Positions 1 to 11,506 of a stretch of 64,000 bases of DNA are shown one piece after another. The position numbers and the translations under genes were made by a program. Under the pieces are notes generated by a model. It was not told where the DNA came from. It ran no database searches and saw only the letters and a list, made by a program, of their open reading frames with translations. The stretch spans positions 37,755,478 through 37,819,477 of the forward strand of contig JAJKFL010000006.1 in the NCBI GenBank assembly GCA_021186555.1, written 5' to 3'. This stretch comes from Reticulitermes speratus. Its lineage: Eukaryota; Arthropoda; Insecta; Blattodea; Rhinotermitidae. Positions within the stretch are counted from its first letter, which is position 1, and the number at the start of each line of letters is the position of its first letter.

Positions 1-140
1 ACGAGCTGGTCCCTCGTCCAGAGGAGTCCTACCGAATGTGGTGTGTCTCAAAATGTGTGATCGTGAAGCCTCGAAAAAATTAGGCGCATAGGCCCCCAAG
101 TGGCTGTCGAGCCATTGGGGAGGGGGGGGGGGAGGTTATA
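1..140 (+). mobile_element. SINE-A, 3' part cut by window edge
   Basis: The sequence matches the distal half of the SINE-A copies at 17018, 20788 and 54155 (shared blocks CGTCCAGAGGAGTCCTACCG, GATCGTGAAGCCTCG and GGCTGTCGAGCCATTGGGG) and ends in a G-rich run at about 119-134. The tRNA-like head would lie before the window. The family is recognised by comparison within the window, not by a database match. Confidence 0.8.
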
Positions 141-1457
141 TTATTCAGGGTTAAGTTCCACGAAAAGTAGCAGTTTCGTACGTATAGACGGACTGAATGG
201 TTTTAATAGGCACTTCGCAGGGATTCGAACGCGCCTAATAATCCAGATTTTCAAAAGCGAAGATTTGCTTATAGACAGTTCTTAAAACAAGGTGTTTTTG
301 TAATCGATGTAGCGCCAAAGCAGAGGCGTAGCCGTTGGTCGTTTCAGAAAAAATGTAAAAGGGACGCTGTCTTTTTCCGAATACTTGTTGAGCCACTTTA
401 CATTGACGTTATTATCGGTTATTTTTTCTGAATTATTGGTATCTTTTACACCTGGGGACGAGCAAGTGTGTAAGCTGTCGTTTGAAGTTAACGGAGTTCT
501 GAACTAGGGACCTTAACATGTTTAAACGATTTTGATAAATGTGGTTTTACGCTTTTAATAAATATGTTCAGCCTGAAAGATTACACGTACACATGTAAAA
601 GTGTAGTATCGATGATGATGACGATGATGATGATAATTATAAGTCTTGTACATTGTTATTATTTCATATTATATGTGTTTATCGAGCGTTATAGAATCGT
701 AAAATTGACATTAGTATTTGTTTACAATTCCCTGCGTGTGGGATATGGAAAAAAATATTCGAGACGAAGAACATGTTTTCAGCACTCCCGGCCTCACCGG
801 TGCATAAGCCATACGTCCGACTTTCTTTGCAGTAAAACGGTAGCACATTAGAAAGATGCTTTTCGTCTTATTGGAGCGGTAATATCCTCTTTCAGCAAAA
901 CATCGCACCTTCACGTTTCAACAATGTGTGGCAGTCATTGAAGGTGCAATTTCCGAATAAGTGGATTCTTAGAGGAAGACCGATTTCTTGGCCTTCACGT
1001 TCACCTTATGTTAGCCTGCTACATTTTTCTCGTGGAATTATTTACGGGACAAAATGTGCTCCCCACAGTTAACATCACTACAGCAGTTAACTTAAGAACA
1101 CTGGACACTTAACTTCAGTTTCTCATGAAGTGTTGGAGCGCATGTGGCATCAATTAGATGCCGAGCTGTAGATGGAGGTTGCATCCAAATAATAAGCCAG
1201 AATAGTAACTCAGGGGTGCACAAATTTTCCAAAAATCTAGGAGCCACCACAAAATACTAGACGCCAGGAGTGTGACATGAAGCAGGTTCCATACTGAGGA
1301 CAACAGATTTTATCCGCCACCATAGAAAACTTCGTCGCCCAGACACTGGCACTCTGGATTTATTCACCCCCGCGATTATTTGTAAGTAGCAGTGTATCTG
1401 TCTTTTCAGTCAGTATATCAATGTAAATATAACGATTAATTTAGAGAAAACATATTA
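141..1457. other. Unassigned stretch, no gene seen
   Basis: There is only short open frame sequence, none with a recognisable domain. A small ATG/GAT-rich microsatellite lies near 612-637. The codon patterns do not look conserved, so I treat this as intergenic or intronic filler. Confidence 0.5.
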
Positions 1458-2725
1458 CGAAGGTCGGTACGAAAGTAATGCCTCCTATTTTTTCTTTTAA
1501 GTGTGGCGCCGGGTAGAGTTTCTTACCTTACTCACCTGCTAGCAAAACTATCCAGCTCCACCAGGATCATCGGTGCTACAGTTAGTCACGTGCGTTCACA
1601 CAGTAACAGTGCAAAATGGCGAATGTCTTGGGACGTACTGGCAGAAAGTGGTGATTGAATTTATTACTGCAGAAGGCTCCAGTCCGACAGAGATTCATAG
1701 ACGTCTGAGAAGCATGTATGGTGAGGATGCCATAGACGTTAGCTCAATTAGACGCTGGGTTCGTTGAAAAGGATGTTGATGACAGGCCCCGCAGCGGTCG
1801 ACCAGCCACAACAGCGACGACGGAGACCAAAAACAAGGCGATGCGCTGATTCCGAATGACCGTCACATCACAAGTGAACTGTGTACCGCAATAGGGATTC
1901 GAAAACCGGCGGTTATGGCCATCATGAGAGAACTTGGCTACAGAAAGGTTTTCGCAAGATGGGTGCCGAAAATGCGCACTTTCGAACACAAAACAGCCTG
2001 AAGAAAAAAATTTGCGCAGAAGTTCTCCAGCTCAGTGAGAAAAACTGAGATGCTTTTCAGCCAAGAATAATTACCGGTGATTAAACCTGGGTTCATCGTT
2101 ACGACCCATTAACGAAAAGACGTGCAGTGGAATTACATCATTGGTCGTCGCCACGCAAGAAAAAATTCAAGGTGCAGACTTCTACGGGTAAATTAATGGC
2201 TTGCGTCTTCTGGGAGAGTGAAGGGACAATGGAATTTTTGGAGAGAGGTGCCACAATCAATTCAGAGCGATATGTGGAGACGTTACAGAAGTTAAGTGAA
2301 TTCGAGGGTTCGGCCAAACAGGAAGATGAATCATGACAACGCCAGACCGCACACCAGTCTGCGCACAGGGAAGGCAAGTGGGGTGGACTGTTCTCCCTCA
2401 TGCTCCTTACAGTCCCGATTTATCACCCCCTGACTTCCAACTTTTTGGCCTCCTGAGGGATGCAGTCCGAAGACGCCGTTTTGCGGACGACTCCGAGCTG
2501 AAAACACCGTCCGTGAAGAGCTCCGACGCTTCGGCAAATATTTTTACGCCACCAGCATACAGCGTCTCACGCAAAGTTGGAAAAAGTGTGCTGGTAATGA
2601 AGGAGACTTTGTGGAATAATAATCGCAACTTTGTAAAGGATGTACCAATGACATATGTAAATTTTATTATAATTGTAATAGTTTCTCAGAAAAAATAAGG
2701 GCATTACTTTCGTACCGCCCCTCGT
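1458..2725 (+). mobile_element. Decayed mariner element with terminal inverted repeats
   Basis: The two ends are inverted copies sharing the core CGGTACGAAAGTAATGCC; 23 of the 25 outermost bases match. A TA lies next to each end, as expected for Tc1/mariner insertion. The length, about 1.27 kb, is the usual size of a complete mariner. The interior holds one decayed transposase on the same strand. Confidence 0.9.
1616..2619 (+). pseudogene. Mariner transposase, broken by stops and frameshifts
   Basis: When intact, this family cuts and pastes its own element at TA sites. Visible pieces in order are an N-terminal helix-turn-helix region near 1660-1762 (SSPTEIHRRLRSMYGEDA), a GYRKVFARWVPK block near 1935-1970, and the first catalytic Asp block, which now reads GD-stop-TW with the stop at 2082-2084 where the family has GDETW. 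Next come KKFKVQTSTGKLMACVFWESEG (2158-2225), HDNARPHTSLRT near 2329-2364 with the second Asp, and PYSPDLSPPDFQLFG (about 2402-2448) with the third. The series spans at least three reading frames, so no functional protein is made. The start was set at the ATG opening the MANVLG frame; the end is the stop after GDFVE. Confidence 0.88.
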
Positions 2726-2845
2726 TAGCGCAGCGTTTGACAGCGCCAACAGAAAAGGGGTTTGAAACATGTGTGATCCTTGTAGACGTCTGTAATTGAA
2801 ATGTGTAGCACATTCGTTTGTCCCAACAATACTGTGCCCTTAAAA

Positions 2846-3379
2846 CAGAGGTGGCCAAACAGTCGATCGCGGCCAGGTGTTTACTCGTAGTCGATGGCGG
2901 ACGCTTTTTGATCTCTATCAAAATTTATTTGCCGCCTCGGTACAATCAATAGCTCTTCGTTTGACAGCATTTTTTGGCTCAACCTACATCTGCAAAGAAG
3001 CCTTCTCCCAGATGAAGATATTTAAATCAAGATACCGAAGCCGCCTGACCGATGAACAGTTAAAATACTGCCTTCACTTGTACCTAAGTAATTCTGAACC
3101 CTCTTTCAGTAAGTTATCGTAAGATATGCAATGTCATGCATCAACTTCACAATAGGAAGGTTAATGAAGAACACCTTTTAATTATGGTCAATTGTTGTAG
3201 TTTAAAAAGATCAATTTTTAATAAATGAGACAATTGTGCTTTTATATATTTGATGTTATACTATTTTACATTTCTTTGCCTAGGTGGCGTAGTATTAATA
3301 CATTATGTGCTATGGTAGATCGCGAAAGGTTTTCTATCTTTGGGGTAGGTCACCGAGTCCAAAAGTCTGGCCACCTGTG
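2846..3379 (+). mobile_element. Non-autonomous hAT element with perfect 8-bp target duplication
   Basis: The ends are imperfect inverted repeats: CAGAGGTGGCCAAACAG at the left, and CACAGGTGGCCAGACTT read inward from the right. They are flanked on both sides by CCTTAAAA (2838-2845 and 3380-3387), the 8-bp duplication typical of hAT elements. At 534 bp it is far too short for a transposase gene but keeps the 3' end of one, so it looks like an internal-deletion derivative. Confidence 0.92.
2949..3122 (+). pseudogene. C-terminal dimerisation tail of a hAT transposase
   Basis: The frame ending at the TAA at 3120-3122 reads IALRLTAFFGSTYICKEAFS, then QMKIFKSRYRSRLTDEQLKY and CLHL. This is the conserved C-terminal hAT dimerisation motif (FGSTYxCExxFSxMKxxKSxxRSRLTDExL), close to the form found in GTF2IRD2/ZBED-like transposases. 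Only this last piece survives inside the 534-bp hAT derivative. The BED finger and catalytic core are absent, so it cannot encode a working enzyme. Confidence 0.85.
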
Positions 3380-4361
3380 CCTTAAAAGATGCTTTTCATC
3401 AGGTTCACTGCTTTACTACCGACATGTGAAAACTTTAGTTATATTTGCTGGTTCAGAATTACGTTATTTGTAATTTATCTTCATTTGTTTAATTCAGTAC
3501 AGTTTGCAGTTTTGCAGTTAAAATAATATCCAGCTCTTGCTTTTAATTCATTGTTATCCATTCAATCCTGAGAATAATTGGCATATTTAAAAATTAACAA
3601 GTGTTGGTAATATGGGTGAGGGAAAGGGAAATTGGTGCATTAAACAAGTTATATATCGAAACCGATTGAAGGATCGATTAGAGAATAAACAGTTCTACGA
3701 TTAATCGCTGTAATTAATCGACTAGCAGTGTACGCGGAATCCCTGTGAAAATCGCTAGTATTTACTCTCTCTTCCCCCCACCCCCCTCTTTCCTCTTTGC
3801 TTCCCACCATCATTCCATGTGATCGTGCGTCTTTTTCTAGTGATGGATTGCGTATAGTTGGTAGAGCGGTGCAGGGATTTTCGAATGTTTCCCCTGTAAT
3901 ATATCAATATTGCTCTGTATCTGCGTATATAACGCAGCAGTAGCCTATAGAAGGGTAACGTTCCCCTCTCCCTTCATCCGCTTTCCGCATTCACGGTAAC
4001 AACCGATGAATGCGATCTGCTTCCTACACCACACACACGCACGCACTCACACGCTCACGCTCTCTCCACCTACATACAACGCACGCTGGGTAGAAGAAGT
4101 TGCAGGACTCAGATGTGAACAATATCATAGTGAATAAAATTACATAGAACGGAACAAAGATTAACGGAAACCTGTCTTTACCAGAAAGTCACCCTGGATC
4201 TGAGAATACTCGCAGACTGAGGACAATACCAGTTTATAAAACCTACTTCATACCGGAAAGTCTGTCTGGTACATAGAATGCAGAGTGGAAGGAAGTTAAA
4301 AGTTGTCTGTGTGCTTAGTGATGCGACGTGCCGTTAAGTGTGGCATGTGGGGAGAATGGAC
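3380..4361. other. Unassigned stretch, no gene seen
   Basis: No coding domain was recognised. There is a pyrimidine-rich tract at about 3763-3805 and a CA/CG-rich stretch at about 4026-4062. Nothing else could be assigned. Confidence 0.5.
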
Positions 4362-4670
4362 GTATAGCTCTGTGCATTCTTCTTACCCTTGGCATTAGAT
4401 AGAGGTATCAACTTAGCCCACCGTGGTGAGTAGCCACCCCACCCCCGGTAATTATTAAGTATGAGGCTTGGGGCACTTGGGAGAAGAAAGAATTCTCTTT
4501 TCCAAACCGGGCTATGGGTTGGACGACAGAGAATCTGGGGTGGACTACAGGTTTGTCTCCTTTTCCGCATTATCCAGGCCAGCTGAGGGGTCCACCCAGC
4601 CTCGTATCGAATAGACACCGCGAGCTCTTTCCCTCGGGGTAAAGTGGCCAGTGTGTGGAACTTCTTGTCT
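4362..4670 (-). repeat. Probable degenerate SINE-B relic
   Basis: The stretch beginning TATAGCTCTGTGCATTCTTC shares wording with the scraps near 15255 and 62700 (GTATAGCAC/ATAACTCTGTGCATTCTT followed by an ACCC/TTGGC block). The rest is too diverged to align by eye. A 158-codon open frame runs across it on the minus strand but has no recognisable domain. Confidence 0.4.
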
Positions 4671-5539
4671 TCGTGCACGAAGATAAATGTACAATGTTTA
4701 AAATTGATTACAAATTTAAACATGAAATGGTGTGAAAGGAAACCTTGTCTTTTTCTGGTACTGTTCATGCAGAGTGCAAGGCAGTGCAGAGTTGCTGTAA
4801 TAAGTTGCACTCTTTAACTTTAAAATTGAAATTGAAGAGAACAGTTTTACGAAATACAGTCTGCTTGGCCAGCCTTCCGTGAGTTTGGTCTTGTTCCTTT
4901 TAAACGTCAGTGTGTAGGATGTTGCTTTTCAAGTATTTCTCTCTCTTTTGCGGAACGAAGTTGGTGGGTATTGCCAAGGTGAACGGATATTGACGAGGTA
5001 TTAGGTTTGTAGTGCTGGTTATAGCAGAAACAGGAACCGAGCGAGATGGATCAATAAGAACGCACTGTCGTTTAAGGTCTAAATTAGTAGGTCTACCCGT
5101 ATTCTTGTTCGTCGCATTAAATGCACACCAGACGTAAAATTGTTTTACAGTATTCCATCGTTCTGTGTGTTGTAATATTGCCTTTGCTTTGTTCACTAAT
5201 GCATAAAATCAAAAAGTATTACAGTATTTACCCCTGGGTGTATTTTGTCTTCACGTCTTCCATACAAAGATTTAAGTTTAAAATGTAAGAATCTTTACCT
5301 CATTTTATATCTTGTAAAATTTCGTCTTTAATCCCAAGTGACGAGCATGGATTAAGGATGTTTGCGAAAGAAGGTAGGAAACAAGCAGTACGAAGGTGTA
5401 GTAAATTACAGACAATGAACAGCTTAATACTTTACACTTTGCAGTAAATATTATTACGATAACTGTGTAGAGCCTCGTGTTTGTGCCGACACGAACCAGA
5501 TCTAAACTATAAAAAGGTAAAGCTGTTCCCTTACATGCA
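4671..5539. other. Unassigned stretch, no gene seen
   Basis: Only short open frames without recognisable domains are present. I see no terminal repeats or tandem structure. Confidence 0.5.
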
Positions 5540-5775
5540 AATTAGACACATAGGGAAGGCAGAATTTTGACCCCGGCGCTAGAGGGGGGGGATGCGTGGT
5601 CAGCGCCGCGCCCCGGCCGCTTTACCCCCGGAAAGACATCTGATACCCATATATACAGGAGGCTGGGTGGGCATACGGGCCGATCTCGCCCCCATCGAGG
5701 TTCGAAACTCAGACTGTCCAGCCCGTAGCGTGTCGCTATACCGACAGCGCTGTCCCGGCCGCCCAAATCTAAACT
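5540..5775 (-). mobile_element. SINE-B, tRNA-headed
   Basis: Read on the minus strand it starts GGGCGGCCGGGACAGCGCTG, followed by a box-A-like segment (GTCGGTATAGCGACACG) and a box-B-like segment (GTTTCGAACCTC), then a body ending in GCGGCCGGGGCGCGGCGCTG and an ACCCC/GGGTC tail. Boxes A and B are the internal RNA polymerase III promoter inherited from tRNA. In translation it gives the RDSAVGIATRYGLD frame that I remember as a very common SINE-derived false protein in animal genomes. The copies near 15205, 62700 and 63756 are related. Confidence 0.75.
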
Positions 5776-6345
5776 AGCCCAGCAAATATCTCTGTAGGCC
5801 CCAACACAAAATTCCCTAAAAAGCGTTCCACTGTATTCGGCATTGAAGCATGTAGACCAGGTATATAAAACTGGGGGCCCGTTTGAATCATTTTGGCAGC
5901 CCGCGAAACTTTTAAAAAACAAACTGTGAGTCCTGCCCAAAAAATACAATTTATAAGTACATATAAACGTGTGATCGGATAATGTCGTAAAATAGGTTGT
6001 CGTATTGTTGGCGAAACTTCGTAGTTTCATGTATTTTCACGGCGGCTGTGTGTGATTGGACGATCGCCTAACTTGTGCCTGCAGCATGACTACTCCGTTA
6101 CTTCGGCGGATTAACTGAGCTATAAGAGGAGACATGATTGTCCACGTGAGCTGCAACTTGCATTTAATCGAGAGTTACACTTAAGAAGGGTTGGAATCTG
6201 TCTGTGCTCGCAGGATTAATCGATGCATAATATTTAGTTATATTCGCTGTAAATTTGCTTTTGATCATGTTCTACGTTTAGTTGTAATGAATTCTAACGT
6301 GATCCAAATAATAAGCTCCACAGTGTCAAAAACGAAGTCAGGCTG
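5776..6345. other. Unassigned stretch, no gene seen
   Basis: Nothing recognisable was found on either strand. Confidence 0.5.
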
Positions 6346-6349
6346 ATGT

Positions 6350-8040
6350 AAGAAACGTAAGATGGAAGACGAGGGTCGCATATTTCGAAAAAAAATGAGA
6401 AGAAGAACTTCTTCTTCCCCCCGCGCAAATTCGAACACCTGCTTGTGTCTGATTTGTCAGAAGGTCGGCGTTTCCGAAGAGTAGGCCATAATTTAAACGT
6501 CTTCACAAAATATGTTACAAAGAAAAATATGGCATAGTGACAGAGAAACGTAGAACTGATAAATTGCGCGAAGTAAAGCCCTCTTTAAAAAACAACATGA
6601 AGTCTTACATGAAATTAATAAAGTGAAATGAATCAGCAGTTAAAGCAAGTTGTGTGTTGGCCAATTTAATTGCAACCAAGTAAAAAGACATTGAGAGGAC
6701 AATTTATTTGAGAGTTTGTTTGAAAAACCTGAACAAGAATTAAAAAACATAAGCCTTAGTATAAACACAGTGACCGAACTTAGCAAAATATTCTGAAGGA
6801 TCAGTTAAGATAGGGGAATAACATTTTTCGAGCAACATCTGTAGCTGTGGATGAAAACCGCAGATGTTAAAGATACTGCCCAGCCTGCAGCGTTTATTCG
6901 CGGTTGTAACTGAACTTTTTTTTGAAACTTTTGGAATTAATTTGTGTGCATGGAACTACTAGTGGTGAAGACTTTTTTTGTGAGATATGTAATTTATTTA
7001 AAGGGTATGAGCTTCCACTTAACAAACTTTGTGCATTGTGACTGACGGAGGCGTCATAGCATGACGAGTGTCTTGTGGGAAAATGAACGAAGAACTTGGT
7101 TGTGAAGTCACAATTGCCATTTGTAATACACCGGGAAGTATTCTGTGAGTAAACCATGAGATTGGAACGCAGTGTAAGAAGAATGGTGTCAATCGTTGAC
7201 TTCAGTCCTGCCCGAGAATTATATCGTCGACAGTTTCGTTCTGTTCTCTCGATATTCATAATGAATATGAAGATGTGCTATATTACGCTGAAATTCGCTG
7301 GTTGTCCTGCCACAAGATATTGGAAAAGGTTTTATGATTTGATGAATGAAATTATCTTTCGTCTTCCCGAGTTTGGCCTAAAACAAAAGATGCATTATTG
7401 TACAGAGAGCTCTGATTTTGATTCTTATATTCTGTGGGTGTTAAAGTCGTCTTTTACATTAAAGGAAGAACGTAGGTTCAGCATATTCGAGAACAGAGTG
7501 ATGAGGAAGATATTTGAGGCAGCTTCTCAAGGCCTGTGTTCACTGTAAAATTATTATACTTTTGGAAGTAATAAAAACGATGTTAGGGCCAAAACTATGA
7601 AATAGAAATGAGATCTGGCATTTTAGTTGATATTACAAAACACGTAAGTTAAATGTGAAACTGTAAGGAAGGAAGAATTTAATAAGATTAGTGCGTGAAA
7701 CTGTGAAAGTATTTTAGATAACATTTCGGCTCTGGGAAACGCGAATAAAAAATTACAATTCAGTATATTTCGCAACACGCAGACCGCTTAATTTGCGTGA
7801 GTCAAATCTACGGTTCATTAGCTATTCAGGAAAATCGGTTTGAAGATGTTACGCTTCATGAAATTAAATTTGCTACGTTCACTGAAAATGTAATTTTAAC
7901 GCTGATAAAGCGGAAGGGGATATACAAATAGACCTAATGGCAGTGCAGTGTGATTCAGTTCTAAAGGAACAGTTTCGTGAATATGAAGTGCAGTGTTTTA
8001 CACTTACTTACCTGTACCTTGATTCCCAAAAATTATTCCA
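6350..8040 (+). pseudogene. Decayed hAT transposase with BED zinc finger
   Basis: The N-terminal BED finger remnant is near 6446-6530 (CLICQKVGVSEE). The middle, at about 6925-7080, corresponds to the region with a TTGED/TTGEH motif and the catalytic Asp downstream (here decayed but alignable with the second copy at 54050). Near 7277-7330 is an IRWLSCHK-like segment (AEIRWLSCHKILEKVL). Near 7900-8040 is ADKAEGDIQIDLMAVQCDSV followed by LKEQF, the block that precedes the dimerisation tail. This order and wording match GTF2IRD2/ZBED-like hAT transposases. Stops and frameshifts are scattered through all frames. The final FGSTY tail is missing here; a copy of it sits in the short hAT element at 2846. 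A short LINE fragment seems to be inserted at 7437-7545. Confidence 0.78.
7437..7545 (+). mobile_element. LINE 3' fragment (RT C-terminal region)
   Basis: The frame LKEERRFSIFENRVMRKIFE matches the segment LREE-RL-VFEN-VLRKIF in the C-terminal domain of endonuclease/RT LINEs, also present in the copies at 35205 and 42315. It interrupts the hAT relic. Confidence 0.55.
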
Positions 8041-9037
8041 TTCTCTTCCCAAATTTTGCGATCTCTGGTAGCAGGTACGCCTGCTTGTTTGTGCAACAGT
8101 TTTCACTGACGAAATGAGGTTAGAACTCCGACATATCGCGGTTAACAGATACGCACACGTCATCAATAATTACAGTCGCGTCATCGAAAGTTTATAGAAA
8201 CTGTTCAGAGCAGAGGTGAGATATTAGAATTGTGCGCTTTGGATAATCTAATTTAGATCCTTTTTAGATTGAGATTTGGGTCTAGGAGGGGATTATTTAT
8301 GGTATCCTGGTATTTGTAAGTAACATTCGATTCTGTTTGTTCTTAAAATTCTCCCAATCTCATGTCTAGCTCATTGCGGTTCGCACGCACCACCGAGTTT
8401 TACATGCCTGATGAATATGGGCAGATTTAGCGACAGTTGCTCCCTGTTGTGGGTTCGTTTCGTGAGAGGAAGGCAGCATGAAACATTTTTATGTGTTTTC
8501 AGACCTCTGTCAATAATAATGGACGCTTCATTTACATCTATTTATGTATCTTTTAATAGCAGGTAGTCTTTCAATACGGCATACGGCTGACTTGTCTTGA
8601 AAAATAGGACAGGGGAGCAATCAAGTGTTATTGATAGGAACTAGCAACAAACTTTGCTTTTACACATAACATAGTGACTCCATTACTCCCGAAGGGGCCC
8701 AGGCTAGAGACGAGAGCAAGAAAAGTGTAGCTTATTGGTATCATAATAAACGGACATTATTTTACTTAACGTACATTGACTTTAAACTACAATGTGAGGT
8801 CGACGTGCCTGTTTGTATTTCCATCACACGTCGGATTTGTTGTTACATCTTTAGATGCAGTGTTTAAAGTGAATGTAGTTGGAGACATATACAGTACTTC
8901 TCCGTTCCGTGTGGTTCCTTTCCGAAACTAGTGAGCGGATCTCGATGAAATTAGTGTCGTGGGGAAAATTTGATTATATCGTCCCAATATATCGTCCCAA
9001 CGTGACCTCTGTCTTATCGAAGGTGATATAAGTTTAT
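8041..9037. other. Unassigned stretch, no gene seen
   Basis: No recognisable coding sequence. The bases near 8935-9000 (GATCTCGATGAAATTAG...) may be a weak trace of the element family at 38143, but too little remains to be sure. Confidence 0.45.
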
Positions 9038-9291
9038 GAATTCATATTGTTTTCCTGAGGGAAGTACTGTCACGTAACGGAGGAATTCATATTTGTTTCT
9101 CCGGGAAGCACCGCCTTGTAACCAAGAAATTCATATTCGTTCTCTGGGAAGTACAACCGGGGAATTCCTTGTTTTGTTCTTTGGGAAGTGCAGTCTTGTA
9201 ACCGAGGAATTCATATTCTTATTCTCTGCGAAGTACCATTTTTTAACCGAGAAATTCCTGTTGTCCTGTGGAAGTACCTTCTTGTAACTGA
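9038..9291. repeat. Minisatellite, ~45-bp unit, six diverged copies
   Basis: Units begin with GAATTCATATT or AAATTCATATT (or GAATTCCTTG), run through GGGAAGTAC or GGGAAGTGC, and end in CTTGTAACCGAG or a variant. The third unit is shortened to about 35 bp. An open frame across it encodes only repeated aromatic-rich peptide and is not a gene. Confidence 0.85.
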
Positions 9292-10149
9292 TTAATTTGG
9301 TTCAAGAGATAACGCTTCTGGAGGTGCTGAGTTCGAAAACTGGATTGGCAAAGGCTTTGTTTCCTCAGTCCCCCCACCCCCACCCAGGAAGTGCCGAGGC
9401 TGTACCTGTAAGTAGGTGACGACATCTTCTGTCAGTCACTTGTCATCTCACCATTCCACGTTATATCGATGGTTTAAAGCACAACATTGTGTATAGCTTT
9501 TAATAAATTTCGATATACTGTGTGTCCTTAATTGTTGAATATGCTATCTCTGTTCTGCATAAATGTTGTAAGTCCAGGAATTAGCCTAGTGATTCTAGGA
9601 AGAGTTAGAAATTATTGTCAGTCACAGATGAACACTGTTGCTGCATCTTAAGCGTGAGTTCACTGACACTGCGTGTAACAAACTGAACATACATATTTGT
9701 GCGTTAAACTATCGATATATGCCGAGATACTGACTCCAGCGCTAAGTAAAACCAGAAACAAATAAAGCAGACCCTGTGTAGTCCCGTAGGCATCTTTCAA
9801 CGATTCGAATGAATGTGCTTGCAGTATGTGCACCAGGCTTTATTTAAGTTCGATTTTGGCTTCAGGTAATGTAGAGGAAGTACTGGGCCAGTACACGTCA
9901 AAATCCAAGCCGGTGACAGGGGTTGTACACTTCATTGAAATTTGGTCAGTAGTTCGTGCTACATGTGCTCAGTGTGTATTTAATATAATATGTACTGTGT
10001 CCAGTGTGTCACTCCGTAACTCTGATACTCGTTCCCACTTGCCATAGTACGCAGTGTCTAATCCGGAAAACCAGAGTACGAAAATGTCTCAGAATTGTTT
10101 CAAGGTGCATACTTAGAAGGCGCATGTCATAAATAAAATTCAAATTTGT
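9292..10149. other. Unassigned stretch, no gene seen
   Basis: Nothing beyond short frames. A C-rich patch lies at about 9368-9387. Confidence 0.5.
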
Positions 10150-10412
10150 CTTTCTGCTTAGTCAAGCATTACACCTCAAAGGCATATGGCGGAGTGAAGG
10201 TATGGCCCCTCGAATTCTTAACCTCAGCAGTAGATGGAGTTGAACGGCGAGCGGCAAGTCCCTGTCGCTGGGTGAGACACAGAGCCGGTCTGGACGTTTT
10301 GGAGAGAAGAAGAATTCTCTTACCCCACCGGGTATCTAACCCCGATTTCTTGGTCGTTCAATCCGTAGCCTTATGTCATTGCCGACTGAGCTCTCCCGTC
10401 TGTCACATGACA
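10150..10412 (-). mobile_element. SINE-D, tRNA-headed
   Basis: The minus strand reads GGGAGAGCTCAGTCGGCAAT (box-A-like) followed after about 30 nt by a box-B-like GGGGTTAGATACCC segment, then a body with AGAATTCTTCTTCTCTCC and CGTCCAGACCGGCTCTGTG. The copy at 39465 shares the body (AGAAGAAAGAATCTC, GAAGCTAACCCCGATT, TGGCTGAGCTGTCCC). The tRNA-like structure is inferred from the boxes. Confidence 0.65.
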
Positions 10413-11365
10413 TAAATGTAGACAAATACTTGGTATAGTGTGTAGTCCACGGAAGTTCGCCACTCTGCTCTGCCGTTTATTTACTTTCTCTCGGACCATT
10501 CTTCTTTGGCTTAGTCGCCCTGAATCGATTTGGAATTGGTCCTCAACCTGAGGTCGCGACGCAGTATAGTGCCGTGAGGGACGCGCTGGTGGGTAGCAAG
10601 CGATTTATCAAATGCAGCTGATTTATTTATTGAACGTTAGTTAATAAAGTTCGGCACGCGTAAAAATGTTTAGTCAGTATTGACATTTGCGGTCTTTGCA
10701 GAAAGCTTTCCTCTACTTCGTAATTTGTTATACGCTGCGAAGGAGGAACAGGTGCGTAGCAAAACGACATAGTCAGTGAAGTGTCCATTACTAACTTCAT
10801 TCCATGATAAATAGAATAGCCATCAAAAGGGAATTGCCTTTATTTTCTAGAACTCAGTTTTGGGTTCTGTTGTGGAAATTGTACTGAAGAGTCTTACACT
10901 CCTCGCAACAACTTACGACTGTGAATTAGATTTTTCTTGTTTATTTAAATTAAGGCAACACAGTAGACTGTGCAAGGAGAACCTTGTTACTGTCTTGCTT
11001 TAACTACTCCGAGGATCAACAAACTAGTAGGAGCAAAATGAGCTTAATGTACCATTAAGCGGGGATTTATAAGCGAGTTTTCCATATTCTTTACTGTTGC
11101 CTTTGTAGATATGACTAAGTGGAATGTAGGGATAATGTGTGGCTAAATAACGCTACTTTTTTAATTTTTGTGTATGACTACGTTATTGCTGTGTAGCCGA
11201 ACTTAATCTCAAAACTGAGGAATTGGCATTTTTATTTTTACATGGATGTGGTCGCGCTGTGCACTTGAAATATGAGGTTATCAATAGGCAGAGCATTCAG
11301 CACTTCTGCTGCGTTTCCGAAGGTACCCTGTTTTGTCTCATCTGGACTACTTACTAGCACGTCTG

Positions 11366-11372
<7 letters not shown>
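10413..11372. other. Unassigned stretch, no gene seen
   Basis: No domain and no repeat structure was recognised. Confidence 0.5.

Positions 11373-11397
<25 letters not shown>
11372..11397. repeat. (TA)n microsatellite
   Basis: A TGTGTATATA-type run directly borders the left arm of the fold-back element. Confidence 0.9.
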
Positions 11398-11465
11398 TTC
11401 AAAAATAAACACCAACAAAATGCACAACTTTCAAGGCGCAGACCAGCTCCTTATATCATGATACT

Positions 11466-11506
11466 ATCCAACGCGTTTCGGCTCTTTGCGAGCCATCATC
11501 AGGGAT
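11466..11506 (-). ncRNA. Hammerhead-ribozyme-like motif A
   Basis: On the minus strand: stem I AUCC, core CUGAUGA, stem II GGCUC/GAGCC closed by loop GCAAA, core GAAAC, palindromic ACGCGU as a minimal stem III, cleavage triplet GUU, then GGAU, which pairs with AUCC. One extra U stands between the first core and stem II. It is the mirror copy of motif B. Confidence 0.72.

Noticed and set aside
4334..4810. 158-codon minus-strand frame
   Set aside because: It crosses a probable SINE relic and contains no domain; similar frames arise by chance across SINEs.
9038..9291. CRISPR-like array
   Set aside because: Units are contiguous and diverged with no unique spacers, and the window is eukaryotic; it is a minisatellite.
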